In this document: positions 9,298 through 18,499 of the stretch, one piece after another
How the letters are laid out: every line of letters begins with the position of its first letter
How positions within the stretch are numbered: the stretch's first letter is position 1
DNA from: Bacteroidota bacterium
GTDB lineage: Bacteria > Bacteroidota > Bacteroidia > Chitinophagales > Chitinophagaceae
Reading direction: 5' to 3'
Assembly: GCA_947460595.1 (NCBI GenBank)
Contig: CANHGS010000007.1
Span: 104,677 to 168,676, forward strand
Length of the DNA stretch: 64,000 nt
Made by a program: the position numbers and the translations under genes
The notes under the pieces: model-generated
Told to the model about the DNA's origin: nothing
Seen by the model: only the letters and a program-made list of their open reading frames with translations
Database searches by the model: none

Positions 9298-10456
9298 TGT
9301 TACACTCAAAGGGATTACTTGGGGGCATAGTAGGGGATTAACGCCTTTATTGGCCATGTCTCAACGCTATTCGGAATTGCATCCCGAAGTAACTATTCAA
9401 TGGGATATAAGAAGCCTACAAGCATTTGCTGATTTTCCTATTGAAAAACTCACAGAATCTTATGATTTACTCATTATTGACCATCCATGGGTAGGATGTG
9501 CAGCAGCCACTAATTGTGTGTTGCCGCTGGATCAATACCTTGATGCAGCTTATCTAGAAAATCAATTAGAAAATTCTGTAGGAAATTCCCACTTGAGTTA
9601 TCATTATCAGGGTCACCAGTGGGCATTGGCCATTGATGCTGCAACACCTGCCGCTAGTTACCGCCCAGACTTATTTGCAAATGAAAATCAAACAGTTCCC
9701 AATCATTGGGATGCTTTATTGGATTTGGCAAGAGCAGGTAAAGTAGCCATACCAGGCATTCCTATTGACTGTCTTATGAATTTTTATAGTTTTTGTATTA
9801 TTCATGGCAAATACCCTTTTACAAATCAATTATCCTTCATTGAAAATGAAATAGCTTTAAAAGCGTTGGAAACTATGAAGGATTTATATTCCTTGATAGA
9901 TGCTCGTTTTTTTCAATGTAATCCCATTGCTGTGGCAGAATTAATGAGCAGTACCAATGACTATTGGTATTGTCCCTTTGCATACGGATATTCTAACTAT
10001 GCAAGAGATGGTTATGCCAAATACCCTCTTAGGTATACGGGAACTGTTAGTGTTCTGGGGCATCAATTGAGAACTACTATTGGTGGAACTGGCTTGTCTG
10101 TTTCTGCGCATAGTAAACATCCAGAACAGGCATTGTCATTTGCTCAAATGGCCGTTTCTGAAGTTTGGCAATCTAGTATCTATGTGCAGCATGGGGGGCA
10201 GCCTGGCCACTTATCCGCATGGAAGAATGACTTAGCAAATTCCCTCACCAATGATTATTTCAAACAGGTTCTGCCATTGATGGAAAGGGGATACACAAGA
10301 CCAAGATACAATGGTTACTTATATTTTCAAGATCATGCAGGGGCTCCTGTACAGGCCTATTTAATGGGTAAGATCAGTGCTTTGGATGCGTTAGAACAAA
10401 TGAATGAATTATACCAAATCAGTTTAACAATGGACCACTCAATTGCACTAGTATGA
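9290..10456 (+). CDS. Solute-binding-protein-like (SBP family 1 fold) protein without signal peptide
   Basis: A 388-residue protein resembling extracellular solute-binding proteins of ABC sugar importers: an early I-T-W-G-H-S-R-G-L strand, L-H-P-E-V-T-I-Q-W, then Y-D-L-L-I-I-D-H-P, and later the [17 protein letters not shown] motif common in that fold. It has no signal peptide or lipobox, even though the fold is normally periplasmic. No ABC permease or ATPase gene is present anywhere in the window. Its start overlaps the MaoC gene by 8 bp and its end overlaps the CoA-transferase by 4 bp, so it is firmly part of this metabolic operon. It may bind a ligand inside the cell as a sensor, chaperone or enzyme subunit. 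The fold call is good; the function is unknown. Confidence 0.7.
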   Translation: MASVTLKGITWGHSRGLTPLLAMSQRYSELHPEVTIQWDIRSLQAFADFPIEKLTESYDLLIIDHPWVGCAAATNCVLPLDQYLDAAYLENQLENSVGNSHLSYHYQGHQWALAIDAATPAASYRPDLFANENQTVPNHWDALLDLARAGKVAIPGIPIDCLMNFYSFCIIHGKYPFTNQLSFIENEIALKALETMKDLYSLIDARFFQCNPIAVAELMSSTNDYWYCPFAYGYSNYARDGYAKYPLRYTGTVSVLGHQLRTTIGGTGLSVSAHSKHPEQALSFAQMAVSEVWQSSIYVQHGGQPGHLSAWKNDLANSLTNDYFKQVLPLMERGYTRPRYNGYLYFQDHAGAPVQAYLMGKISALDALEQMNELYQISLTMDHSIALV

Positions 10457-11598
10457 TGCAGCTTCCTTTAAAAGGTTTATTGGTATTGGAGTTTAGCCAA
10501 TATCTCTCTGGTCCCTCTGCAGGATTGAGGTTGGCAGACTTTGGCGCAAGGGTCATAAAAATTGAGCGTCCACAAACTGGTGATCCATGTAGAAAACTCT
10601 CTATCAAGAATCTCTGGGCTGATGAAAACAATTCCTTGTTGTTTCATACCATTAACAGAAACAAAGAAAGTTTTACGGCTAATTTGAAAGATCCCCAAGA
10701 TTTGAAATTGGTTTTAAAACTAATTGCCAAAGCAGATGTAATGACGCATAATTTTAGACCAGGGGTCATGGAAAAAACAGGGCTTGGTTATGCCGATATA
10801 ATCAAGATCAATCCCAAACTGATATATGCAGAAATCTCCGGATATGGCAAAAAAGGCCCTTGGAAAAATAAACCCGGGCAAGACCTGCTACTGCAAGCCA
10901 TGACCGGATTGGCATATACTACAGGAAATGCCAAAGACGCACCCATGCCATTTGGTTTATCCATTGCGGACTATATGGCGGGAGGGCAATTGGTACAAGG
11001 AATTCTTGCTGGATTAATTCGTAGACAAAAAACTGGCAAAGGAGCTTTGATAGAAATTAGCTTGATGGAATCCTTGTTAGATTTTCAATTTGAATTATTG
11101 ACTACGTATTATAGCAGTAGAAAAGGGCTGAATAGAAGTCAAGTAAGTAATGGAAATCCACTTTTAGGTGCGCCTTATGGTATTTATCAAACTGCTACTG
11201 GATATATTGCCATAGCCATGATGGATATACAGGTCTTAGCAACTGTTATTGGCTCAAAGCCATTGGAACAATTTTCTCAGTCAGATACATTTATAAAAAG
11301 AGATGAGATTAAACGGCTTTTAGGAATCCATTTGTTGCAAGCTTCTTCTACCCATTGGTTAGAAATGTTACAACATCATGGGTTATGGGCCATGGAAGTA
11401 AATGATTGGCAAGAAATGATACAAAAAGAGGCTTATCAAATTTTACAAATGGAACAAACCTTGCAAGTAAATGGCAAGTCTTTTACCACAACAAGATGCC
11501 CTATTAGAATTGATGGAAAAAAAATATTTTCTTCCAAACCCGCGCCAGAACTAGGAGAACACCAACAACAAATTCAAAGAGATTTGATAAACCAATAA
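10453..11598 (+). CDS. CaiB/BaiF (family III) CoA-transferase, copy 1
   Basis: A 381-residue family III CoA-transferase. The N-terminal motif L-E-F-S-Q-Y-L-S-G-P-S-A-G-L-R-L-A-D-F-G-A, then V-I-K-I-E-R-P, N-F-R-P-G-V-M, and the S-I-A-D-Y-M-A-G segment with Asp173 in the position of the catalytic aspartate that forms the acyl-anhydride intermediate, are all present. Such enzymes move CoA between carboxylic acids, as interlocked dimers. A close paralogue follows after 1 bp; paired genes of this family can form heteromeric enzymes. The start ATG overlaps the previous stop. Substrates are unknown; in context a sugar-derived acid is an inference only. Confidence 0.9.
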   Translation: MMQLPLKGLLVLEFSQYLSGPSAGLRLADFGARVIKIERPQTGDPCRKLSIKNLWADENNSLLFHTINRNKESFTANLKDPQDLKLVLKLIAKADVMTHNFRPGVMEKTGLGYADIIKINPKLIYAEISGYGKKGPWKNKPGQDLLLQAMTGLAYTTGNAKDAPMPFGLSIADYMAGGQLVQGILAGLIRRQKTGKGALIEISLMESLLDFQFELLTTYYSSRKGLNRSQVSNGNPLLGAPYGIYQTATGYIAIAMMDIQVLATVIGSKPLEQFSQSDTFIKRDEIKRLLGIHLLQASSTHWLEMLQHHGLWAMEVNDWQEMIQKEAYQILQMEQTLQVNGKSFTTTRCPIRIDGKKIFSSKPAPELGEHQQQIQRDLINQ

Positions 11599-11599
11599 G

Positions 11600-12781
11600 A
11601 TGGTCAAATTATTAGAAGATATTATTATTGTTGACCTGAGTCAGTTTTTATCTGGCCCATCTGCTGCCTTGCGCTTGGCCGATATGGGAGCTCAGGTAAT
11701 TAAAATTGAGCGGCCAGACACAGGCGATATCTGTAGACACCTTTATGTATCAGATGTAATTATTGAAGGAGAGTCTAGTATTTTTCATGCCATCAACAGA
11801 AATAAACAGAGTTATGCAGCTGATTTAAAAAAGGAATCAGATTTACAAAAAGTAAAACAGATTTTACAAAGAGCAGACGTATTACTCCATAATTTCAGGC
11901 CAGGTGTTATGGACAGATTGGGTTTGGACTATGAAACGGTCAAAACCTTGAATCCACAAATTGTTTATGCAGAAATTACTGGATTTGGATCAGAAGGTCC
12001 CTGGAAAGACTTGCCTGGTCAGGACTTGTTGTTGCAAGCTGCTTCTGGATTAACCTGGTTAAGTAATAGTCAGTCTGAAAACCCCACACCCATGGGTGTA
12101 GCCGTGGTAGATATTTTAGCTGGCACTCATATTGCGCAAGGAATACTGGCTTGTTTATACAGACGAGCGATTACAGGAGAAGGGGGATTGGTACAAGTGA
12201 GTATGTTAGAAAGTATACTAGATTTTCAATTTGAAGTGCTCACCTGTTTTTATAATGATGGTGGAGCGCTCCCAATTCGCAGTGCCGTAAATGGTGGGCA
12301 TGCTTATATTGCAGCCCCTTATGGTATTTATGCTACTCAAGACGGTCATTTGGCATTGGCCATGGGCGATATTTTAATCCTTGGAACCTTATTAACTTGT
12401 CCTGAATTGTTGATTTTTGAAGAGAGTGCCCAGTGGTTTAGTAGAAGGGATGAGATCAAACAAATTTTAGCCAATCATTTGGTCAGTAAAACAACTACTG
12501 AATGGTTAGATATTTTAGAGCCAGCAGATATTTGGTGTGCCAAGGTCTTGGACTATCAATTGCTGATGCAAGAAACAGGCTATCAAGAATTGAATATGGA
12601 ATTAGTTGTGAAAACATCCAAAGGAGTTGCAGTAACCACTACCCGTTGTCCAATAAAAGTAGACGGAGAAATTTTGGGTTCTGAAAAAGGAGCACCTTTG
12701 TTGGGAGAACATAATACTGATATTGACCAACAATTCAATATTATTGATACCAAGGAATTACAATCGATAGCCAGTTTTTAA
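11600..12781 (+). CDS. CaiB/BaiF (family III) CoA-transferase, copy 2
   Basis: This 393-residue protein is a paralogue of the preceding gene with the same order of motifs: D-L-S-Q-F-L-S-G-P-S-A-A-L-R-L-A-D-M-G-A, V-I-K-I-E-R-P, N-F-R-P-G-V-M and A-V-V-D-I-L-A-G, with Asp171 as the expected catalytic residue. Both copies keep this residue, so neither looks like an inactive partner. The pair may be two subunits of one enzyme, or two transferases acting in sequence on related acids. The gene is 1 bp from copy 1 and 9 bp from the amidohydrolase, so it is co-transcribed. Specificity cannot be read from sequence. Confidence 0.9.
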   Translation: MVKLLEDIIIVDLSQFLSGPSAALRLADMGAQVIKIERPDTGDICRHLYVSDVIIEGESSIFHAINRNKQSYAADLKKESDLQKVKQILQRADVLLHNFRPGVMDRLGLDYETVKTLNPQIVYAEITGFGSEGPWKDLPGQDLLLQAASGLTWLSNSQSENPTPMGVAVVDILAGTHIAQGILACLYRRAITGEGGLVQVSMLESILDFQFEVLTCFYNDGGALPIRSAVNGGHAYIAAPYGIYATQDGHLALAMGDILILGTLLTCPELLIFEESAQWFSRRDEIKQILANHLVSKTTTEWLDILEPADIWCAKVLDYQLLMQETGYQELNMELVVKTSKGVAVTTTRCPIKVDGEILGSEKGAPLLGEHNTDIDQQFNIIDTKELQSIASF

Positions 12782-12790
12782 GCCATTGCC

Positions 12791-13654
12791 ATGCCATTTG
12801 AATTGATAGATACACATGTTCATATATGGGATTTAGAGAAAGTAGATTATCCTTGGTTAAAGGGTAATCCGTCTATTTTAAATCGTACCTATCAGATCAA
12901 TGAATTATCACCTCAATTGACTATTGCAGGAGTGTCAAAAGGCATTTTGGTGCAAGCATCCAATAATGCGGAAGACACAGTTGCCATGTTACAAGTGGCT
13001 CAACAAGAAGATTGGATTGAGGGAGTTGTGGGTTGGTTGCCTCTAGTGGATCCAATTGCTTCTGGTCAAGCTTTAACACAATATCAGCAGCATCCTTATT
13101 TTAAAGGGGTAAGACATTTAATTCATGATGAACCAGATACGGCCTGGCTATTACAAGCAACGGTGGTGGAGAGCTTAACCAACTTGGCCAATCAAGGTTT
13201 GTCTTATGACTTAGTGGGAATTACCAACGCACATATTGAAACTGCTATGGCGGTAGCCGAAAAAATTCCACACTTGAAAATGGTATTTGATCATTTGAAT
13301 CAACCTCCTATTCAGCAAGCTGAAAAATTTGGTGTATGGGGTGCACTGATGTCTAGTGCGGCTAGCAATCCCCATTTTTATGCAAAAATTTCTGGACTAG
13401 GAACTACTTGTGGAACCGTAGATTTTACAAAAGATACTATCAAACCCTATTTGGAATTCATCATTCAGCAATTTGGTGTTGACCGATGTTTTTGTGGCGG
13501 AGACTGGCCCGTATCGCTATTAGCAAAAGACTATACCAGTACATGGCATATTTATCAAACAGCCATCCTTGAATTAGTAGGAGAACAAGATGCTCAAAAA
13601 ATCTTTGCTACTAATGCCAAAGCATTCTATCAATTGAACCCCACCAAACAATAA
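12791..13654 (+). CDS. Amidohydrolase-2 family protein, probable sugar lactonase
   Basis: A 287-residue cytosolic TIM-barrel protein. It begins with the metal-binding D-T-H-V-H-I-W motif (Asp7, His9, His11) and ends with F-C-G-G-D-W-P-V-S, the pattern of COG3618 (L-fuconolactonase / L-rhamnono-lactonase / 2-pyrone-4,6-dicarboxylate lactonase group). These enzymes open lactones formed when a dehydrogenase oxidises an aldose. The neighbours fit: RhaT overlaps its stop codon, and a Gfo/Idh/MocA dehydrogenase follows. I infer hydrolysis of an aldonolactone, with L-rhamnonolactone or a related 6-deoxy-sugar lactone as the leading guess. Amide or ester substrates remain possible. Confidence 0.78.
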   Translation: MPFELIDTHVHIWDLEKVDYPWLKGNPSILNRTYQINELSPQLTIAGVSKGILVQASNNAEDTVAMLQVAQQEDWIEGVVGWLPLVDPIASGQALTQYQQHPYFKGVRHLIHDEPDTAWLLQATVVESLTNLANQGLSYDLVGITNAHIETAMAVAEKIPHLKMVFDHLNQPPIQQAEKFGVWGALMSSAASNPHFYAKISGLGTTCGTVDFTKDTIKPYLEFIIQQFGVDRCFCGGDWPVSLLAKDYTSTWHIYQTAILELVGEQDAQKIFATNAKAFYQLNPTKQ

Positions 13655-14697
13655 TGCAATTAGCCAACGGAATTTTATTTCATGCAGTAGGTGCTTCCAG
13701 CGCGTCACTTTGTTATACGCCACAAAAACAAGTTAAAGGATGGTCATGGCAAACTTATTGGTTGGCTCAAGCGGTAGTTTGCTGGATACTGATGCCCTTA
13801 TTGGTAGCATGGTTAACCATTCCAAATCTTGGTCAGGTATTGCAATTGGCTCCTTCAACTGCCATCTGGCATTCTTTTTTATTGGGTGTTTGTTATGGCA
13901 TTGGTGGCACCGCATTTGGAATGGCTATCAAACATGTTGGTATTTCGCTTACTTATGCAGTAGCAGTAGGTATTTCTTGTATTCTTGGAACATTGGTGCC
14001 TCCTGTATTGAGTGGTACCATGCAAGTGTTATTAGAAAGTAAAGGCATTGCGCTGATTTTGACAGGGGTATTTTTAGGGGCTGTTGGTATTGCTGTTTGT
14101 GGCATTGCTGGGAGAAAAAAAGAATTGGATTTAGCCAAGGATCAAAGTTTATCAGGATTTTCTTTGGCAAAAGGTTTGCCGCTTTGTTTTTTAGCTGGAG
14201 TGCTTTCTGCTTTTTATGGGTTTTCTTTAGATGCAGGTAAACCCATTGCTGACATTGCAGAACAATATGGCGCTGCTGATTATAGACAAAATGTCATTTA
14301 TCTATTTTCCAATTCGGGAGCATTTTTGAGTACGGCAATTTACTGTATCTACCTGCATGTCAAAGAAGGAAGTTTTGGTGAATACGGTCATCAATTTAAG
14401 GGAGGAAGCATGGTGTTGTCTAAGAATTTTTTATTGGCCATTATCACGGGTGTGCTTTGGTATGGTCAGTTTTTCTTTTATGGACTAGGTCATGTGCGTT
14501 TGGGTGAATACCAATTTTCAAGTTGGGCTATTCACATGATTATGTTGGTTTTGTTTAGCAGTATTGCTGGATTAATCTTAAAGGAATGGGCTGGCTGTAC
14601 CCATAAAACAAAAGGAATACTTGCCATAGCATTGGGGATTCTAATAGCCGCCGTATTAATCTTAACTTACGGAAATTATTTGGGTGGAGTCAATTAA
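13654..14697 (+). CDS. rhaT: L-rhamnose-proton symporter family transporter (RhaT)
   Basis: A 347-residue inner-membrane protein with about ten hydrophobic segments. Its start resembles E. coli RhaT closely in pattern: G-I-L-F-H-A-V-G-A-S-S-A followed by Y-T-P-Q-K-Q-V-K-G-W-S-W-Q-T, then G-I-G-G-T-A-F-G-M-A and a Lys/Arg-rich cytosolic loop after the fourth segment. RhaT imports L-rhamnose with protons. Length matches the family. Its ATG overlaps the amidohydrolase stop codon. The L-rhamnose isomerase, kinase and aldolase genes that usually accompany it are not in this window; it sits with CoA-transferases and a lactonase instead. It may carry L-rhamnose or a related 6-deoxy sugar released by the GH78 enzymes encoded in the locus. 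Confidence 0.88.
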   Translation: MQLANGILFHAVGASSASLCYTPQKQVKGWSWQTYWLAQAVVCWILMPLLVAWLTIPNLGQVLQLAPSTAIWHSFLLGVCYGIGGTAFGMAIKHVGISLTYAVAVGISCILGTLVPPVLSGTMQVLLESKGIALILTGVFLGAVGIAVCGIAGRKKELDLAKDQSLSGFSLAKGLPLCFLAGVLSAFYGFSLDAGKPIADIAEQYGAADYRQNVIYLFSNSGAFLSTAIYCIYLHVKEGSFGEYGHQFKGGSMVLSKNFLLAIITGVLWYGQFFFYGLGHVRLGEYQFSSWAIHMIMLVLFSSIAGLILKEWAGCTHKTKGILAIALGILIAAVLILTYGNYLGGVN

Positions 14698-14710
14698 ACC
14701 AGGTTCATTC

Positions 14711-15763
14711 ATGCTTATTCCAAACAGAAATAGTACTATTTGCATTATTGGCGCAGGAGGTATTGTAAACGATGCCCATTTACCCGCTTATGCCATAGCT
14801 GGATTTAAAGTAGCAGGAATATTTGATAGAGATGTTGAAAAAGCTAAGAACCTGGCTGACAAGTTTGCAATACCTACAGCTTATGAAAGTTTAGATCAAA
14901 TGGTGGCTGCACATCCAAATGCAATTTTTGATATGGCGTTACCTGCATCAGAAATCATACCCATCTTAGAACAGTTGCCCCATGGTGCTGCGGTATTGAT
15001 ACAGAAACCTTTGGGTACCAATTACCAAGAAGCATTAGCTATTAAAGCATGTACGGAGAGGAAATCTATGAAAGCTGGGGTGAATTTTCAATTGCGATAT
15101 GCACCGTTTATTCAAGCGGCAAAAGAGATGGTTACAAGGGGCGATATTGGGGAATTATATGATATTGAAGTGCACGTTAATGTTTTTACACCTTGGCATT
15201 TGTGGACCTTTTTATATGGTAAGCCAAGGCTAGAAATATTGTATCATAGTATTCACTACTTAGATCTGGTTCGTTCTTTTTTGGGAGACCCAGTAGGTAT
15301 CTATGCCAAAACGGTGAAGCATCCATCCTTGCAAAATCTGGCTTCGGTAAGAACCAATATGATTATGGATTATGGAGAAACCGTTAGGGCCAATATTCTT
15401 ACCAATCATTGTCATGAATTTGGGTACCATAACCAACAATCCTATATCAAGTTTGAAGGTACCGAGGGGGCCATTAAAATTAATATGGGCGTTTTAATAG
15501 ATTACCCAAGAGGAGTGCCTGACAAATTTGAGTTTGTCATCATGGAGCAAGGAAAACAACCTGAATGGCAGGAATTGACCATTGAAGGTGGTTGGTTTCC
15601 ACATGCTTTTATTGGTACCATGCAACAAGTGATGCTTTGTGCAGAAGGAAAGATTGCAACACCAGGCAATAGTGTGGATGATGCTTTAAAAACCATGGCC
15701 TGTGTAGAAGCAGCTTATTTGAGTAGTGAAAAAGGAAGCATTCCTATTTCAACCATCCAATAG
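14711..15763 (+). CDS. Gfo/Idh/MocA family dehydrogenase (cytosolic)
   Basis: I place the start at the ATG at 14711, 13 bp after the RhaT stop. A GTG at 14684 would overlap RhaT and add nine residues before the Rossmann strand. The protein then has 350 residues. It opens with T-I-C-I-I-G-A-G-G-I-V-N-D for NAD(P) binding, has the I-Q-K-P-L-G motif (the family's E/Q-K-P), and a C-terminal H-S-I-H-Y-L-D-L-V segment with the usual catalytic-type His. No signal peptide is present, unlike the 7237 gene, so it acts in the cytosol. As the last gene of the metabolic block it is the natural candidate for oxidising an imported aldose to its lactone for the amidohydrolase. Other oxidoreductions of the family remain possible. 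Confidence 0.85.
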   Translation: MLIPNRNSTICIIGAGGIVNDAHLPAYAIAGFKVAGIFDRDVEKAKNLADKFAIPTAYESLDQMVAAHPNAIFDMALPASEIIPILEQLPHGAAVLIQKPLGTNYQEALAIKACTERKSMKAGVNFQLRYAPFIQAAKEMVTRGDIGELYDIEVHVNVFTPWHLWTFLYGKPRLEILYHSIHYLDLVRSFLGDPVGIYAKTVKHPSLQNLASVRTNMIMDYGETVRANILTNHCHEFGYHNQQSYIKFEGTEGAIKINMGVLIDYPRGVPDKFEFVIMEQGKQPEWQELTIEGGWFPHAFIGTMQQVMLCAEGKIATPGNSVDDALKTMACVEAAYLSSEKGSIPISTIQ

Positions 15764-15802
15764 ATTTTTCAATTCCATGAATGCAAATAAGCACCAGCAG
15801 TT

Positions 15803-18499
15803 ATGAAACTATCTCGTATTTTTCAAATGGTCCTGTTAGGAATGCTTTGTCTTCCATTGACAGTGTTGGCGCAAATCCCCAAAAAACAAATTAGGATTCT
15901 ACACCAAGATCAATCTCCTAGAACCTTATTTGCCATTGAACAACTCCAAGAAACTTTAGAAAATAATGGCTGGCAGGTTTTAGTTCCTAGTCAACAAACC
16001 GAAAAAAAAACTAGGAGCATTGAACTTGTATTAGATGGAACAAAGGGAATTAAAAAAGAAGGATTTCAGATTAATGGGACTAATGCAAATGGCTTTCAGA
16101 TAACAGCAGCAGACGCTTCAGGATTATTATATGGTTGTTTAGAAATGGCATCCCTAGTTGAAAAAGATGCAGGGCTTGAACAGTCAATTAATCTCTCAGA
16201 TGCTCCAGAAATGGTACTTCGTGGCACTTGCATTGGTATGCAAAAAACAGATTATTTGCCAGGTAGAGAAGTCTATGAATATCCGTATACGCCCGAAACC
16301 TTTCCTTGGTTCTATGATAAAAAACTTTGGTTACAATACTTAGACAGTATGGTGGCAAATAGATTGAATTCACTCTATCTCTGGAATGGACATCCCTTTG
16401 CATCACTAGTACGATTAAAAGAATATCCCTATGCGGTTGAAGTGGATTCAGCCACTTTTCAAAAAAATGAAACCATTTACAAATTCATTACTGAAGAAGC
16501 GGATAAGCGCGGTATTTGGGTCATCCAGATGTTCTATAATATTATTGTTTCAAAACCATTTGCTGAATACCATCATATTAAAACCCAGGATCGGAATAGA
16601 CCCATCATTCCACTGATTGCAGACTATACCAGAAAATCCATTGCAGCTTTTGTAGAAAAATATCCCAATGTTGGTTTAATGGTAGCTTTGGGAGAGGCCA
16701 TGGAAGGGGTGGGTAATGATGATATAGAATGGTTTACCAAAACCATTATTCCCGGTGTAAAAGATGGATTGCGCGCGCTGGGAAAAACCGAAGAGCCACC
16801 CATTGTTCTGCGCGCGCATGATACGGATGCGCCAACAGTAATCAAAGCCGCCAAACCCTTGTATAGTAATCTTTACACGGAAGCCAAATTCAATGGAGAA
16901 GCACTCACTACTTATGAACCAAGAGGTAAATGGGCTGAATTACATAGAACCCTTAGTAGGTCTGGTTCTGTGCAAATTGAGAACGTGCATATACTGGCTA
17001 ATCTAGAACCTTTCCGTTATGGCTCCGCCAATTTTATTCAAAAATCAGTGAAGTCAATGCATAGTATAATGGAAGCAAATGGATTGCATTTATATCCACA
17101 GGCTTCTTATTGGGATTGGCCTTATACAGCAGATAAAACCAGCCCAAGATTATTGCAGGTAGAAAGAGACTGGCTTTGGTATAAGACCTGGAGTCGTTAT
17201 GCTTGGAAGGCTGGTAGGGATTCTGTGGAAGAAGCCAAATATTGGGCAGGTAGTTTGGCTAGCAAGTTTGGAACAGATCTAAAGTCTGGCGCTGCCATCA
17301 TGGAAGCTTATAATCAGTCAGGTGAGATTGCCCCCAAACTCCTAAGACGTTTTGGTATTACGGATGGGAATAGACAGACACTTAGTCTTGGGATGCTCAT
17401 GACCCAACTGATCAATCCATATAGATATAGTTTATTGGATTTATTGTATGATGCAGAAAGCCCTGTTGGTGAAAAATTGATTGAATACGCTGAACGCGAT
17501 TGGAAAAAACAAGCGCATGTGGGTGAAACGCCTGTAATGATCATTAACCAAGTAGAATCACATGCCAAAGCCGCAGTAGCCGCAATTAAAAAAGCAGCAC
17601 CCCATATTCAAAAAGAGCAAGCTGAATTTAAAAGAATTAGCAATGACATGATTTGCTATCAGTTATTGGCCAATCACTATGCTCAAAAAGCAAGGGCTGC
17701 CATTTGGATATTGCGTTATAAATATTCTAAATCTGTAGTTGATTTAGATAGTGCTTATCCGCATTTGGAAAAAAGCCTTAATTTCTATCGCCAACTGGCA
17801 AAAATCACTGCTAATAATTATTTGTATGCCAATAGTATGCAAACCAAGCAAAGGAAAATCCCTATTAGGGGTGTAGACGGAACATTCAAAACCTGGACCG
17901 AAGTCTTGGTGCCATTTGAACAAGAATTCCAACATTTTAAACATGCATTAGATTCTCTGAAACATTCACCAGCTAATCATCTCAAAACAAGAATCTCTTT
18001 GATAAATGCTGCTGTTACAACTACTGCTAATTGGGTTCACTTAAAAGAAAATGCCCTTCCATTTTCTGATAGTGTTTGGCAGGTACAGGATCTTGCAGAT
18101 GAGTTAAGAGGATTAAAATCCATACAAGTTTCATTTCAACAACAGCAAATGCAGGGAACCAGATTGCGTTTTAGCAATGCGGTACCCGTAAAAGTCTTAG
18201 TAGGGTTCTTTAATAAAAAATCACCTGAATATTTAAAAGCGCCTGAATTGGAAACAGATGCTTCTGCCAATGATCTGGGTCAGGCAGAAACCAAGATTGC
18301 CAATGCTATTCAGTTAAAAGGGCTACCATCAGTGAATGTACATAGCTATGATTTTAAGGCTGGTAATAATGAGTTGATACTTCCCAAAGGAGCTTGTATG
18401 ATCCTTGGCTTTATTAGCGGAAATCAACCAATTAAACCCTATGATGCGGGGATTACGGAAAAGGGTAGAAAATTAGAAATTGATTGGTTATTTGAATAA
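15803..18499 (+). CDS. Large exported glycoside hydrolase with GH20/GH67-type N-terminal domain; possible alpha-uronidase
   Basis: An 898-residue protein with a signal peptide (cleaved near VLAQ). The region to about residue 140 has the pattern of the alpha/beta domain that precedes the barrel in GH20, GH67 and GH115 enzymes: G-F-Q-I-T-A-A-D-A-S-G-L-L-Y-G, then D-A-P-E-M-V-L-R-G-T. A TIM barrel follows, with Glu298 (A-L-G-E-A-M-E-G) and Glu360 (L-Y-T-E-A-K-F-N-G-E) as candidate catalytic residues, and then a helical region and a C-terminal beta domain. From memory the glutamate spacing resembles that of RG-II alpha-galacturonidases (GH138), and similar Bacteroidota proteins are annotated alpha-D-galacturonidase, but I cannot confirm the family. 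It is the first glycosidase of this operon, 39 bp after the dehydrogenase and 0 bp before GH28. An exo-acting alpha-uronidase fits the context. Confidence 0.65.
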   Translation: MKLSRIFQMVLLGMLCLPLTVLAQIPKKQIRILHQDQSPRTLFAIEQLQETLENNGWQVLVPSQQTEKKTRSIELVLDGTKGIKKEGFQINGTNANGFQITAADASGLLYGCLEMASLVEKDAGLEQSINLSDAPEMVLRGTCIGMQKTDYLPGREVYEYPYTPETFPWFYDKKLWLQYLDSMVANRLNSLYLWNGHPFASLVRLKEYPYAVEVDSATFQKNETIYKFITEEADKRGIWVIQMFYNIIVSKPFAEYHHIKTQDRNRPIIPLIADYTRKSIAAFVEKYPNVGLMVALGEAMEGVGNDDIEWFTKTIIPGVKDGLRALGKTEEPPIVLRAHDTDAPTVIKAAKPLYSNLYTEAKFNGEALTTYEPRGKWAELHRTLSRSGSVQIENVHILANLEPFRYGSANFIQKSVKSMHSIMEANGLHLYPQASYWDWPYTADKTSPRLLQVERDWLWYKTWSRYAWKAGRDSVEEAKYWAGSLASKFGTDLKSGAAIMEAYNQSGEIAPKLLRRFGITDGNRQTLSLGMLMTQLINPYRYSLLDLLYDAESPVGEKLIEYAERDWKKQAHVGETPVMIINQVESHAKAAVAAIKKAAPHIQKEQAEFKRISNDMICYQLLANHYAQKARAAIWILRYKYSKSVVDLDSAYPHLEKSLNFYRQLAKITANNYLYANSMQTKQRKIPIRGVDGTFKTWTEVLVPFEQEFQHFKHALDSLKHSPANHLKTRISLINAAVTTTANWVHLKENALPFSDSVWQVQDLADELRGLKSIQVSFQQQQMQGTRLRFSNAVPVKVLVGFFNKKSPEYLKAPELETDASANDLGQAETKIANAIQLKGLPSVNVHSYDFKAGNNELILPKGACMILGFISGNQPIKPYDAGITEKGRKLEIDWLFE

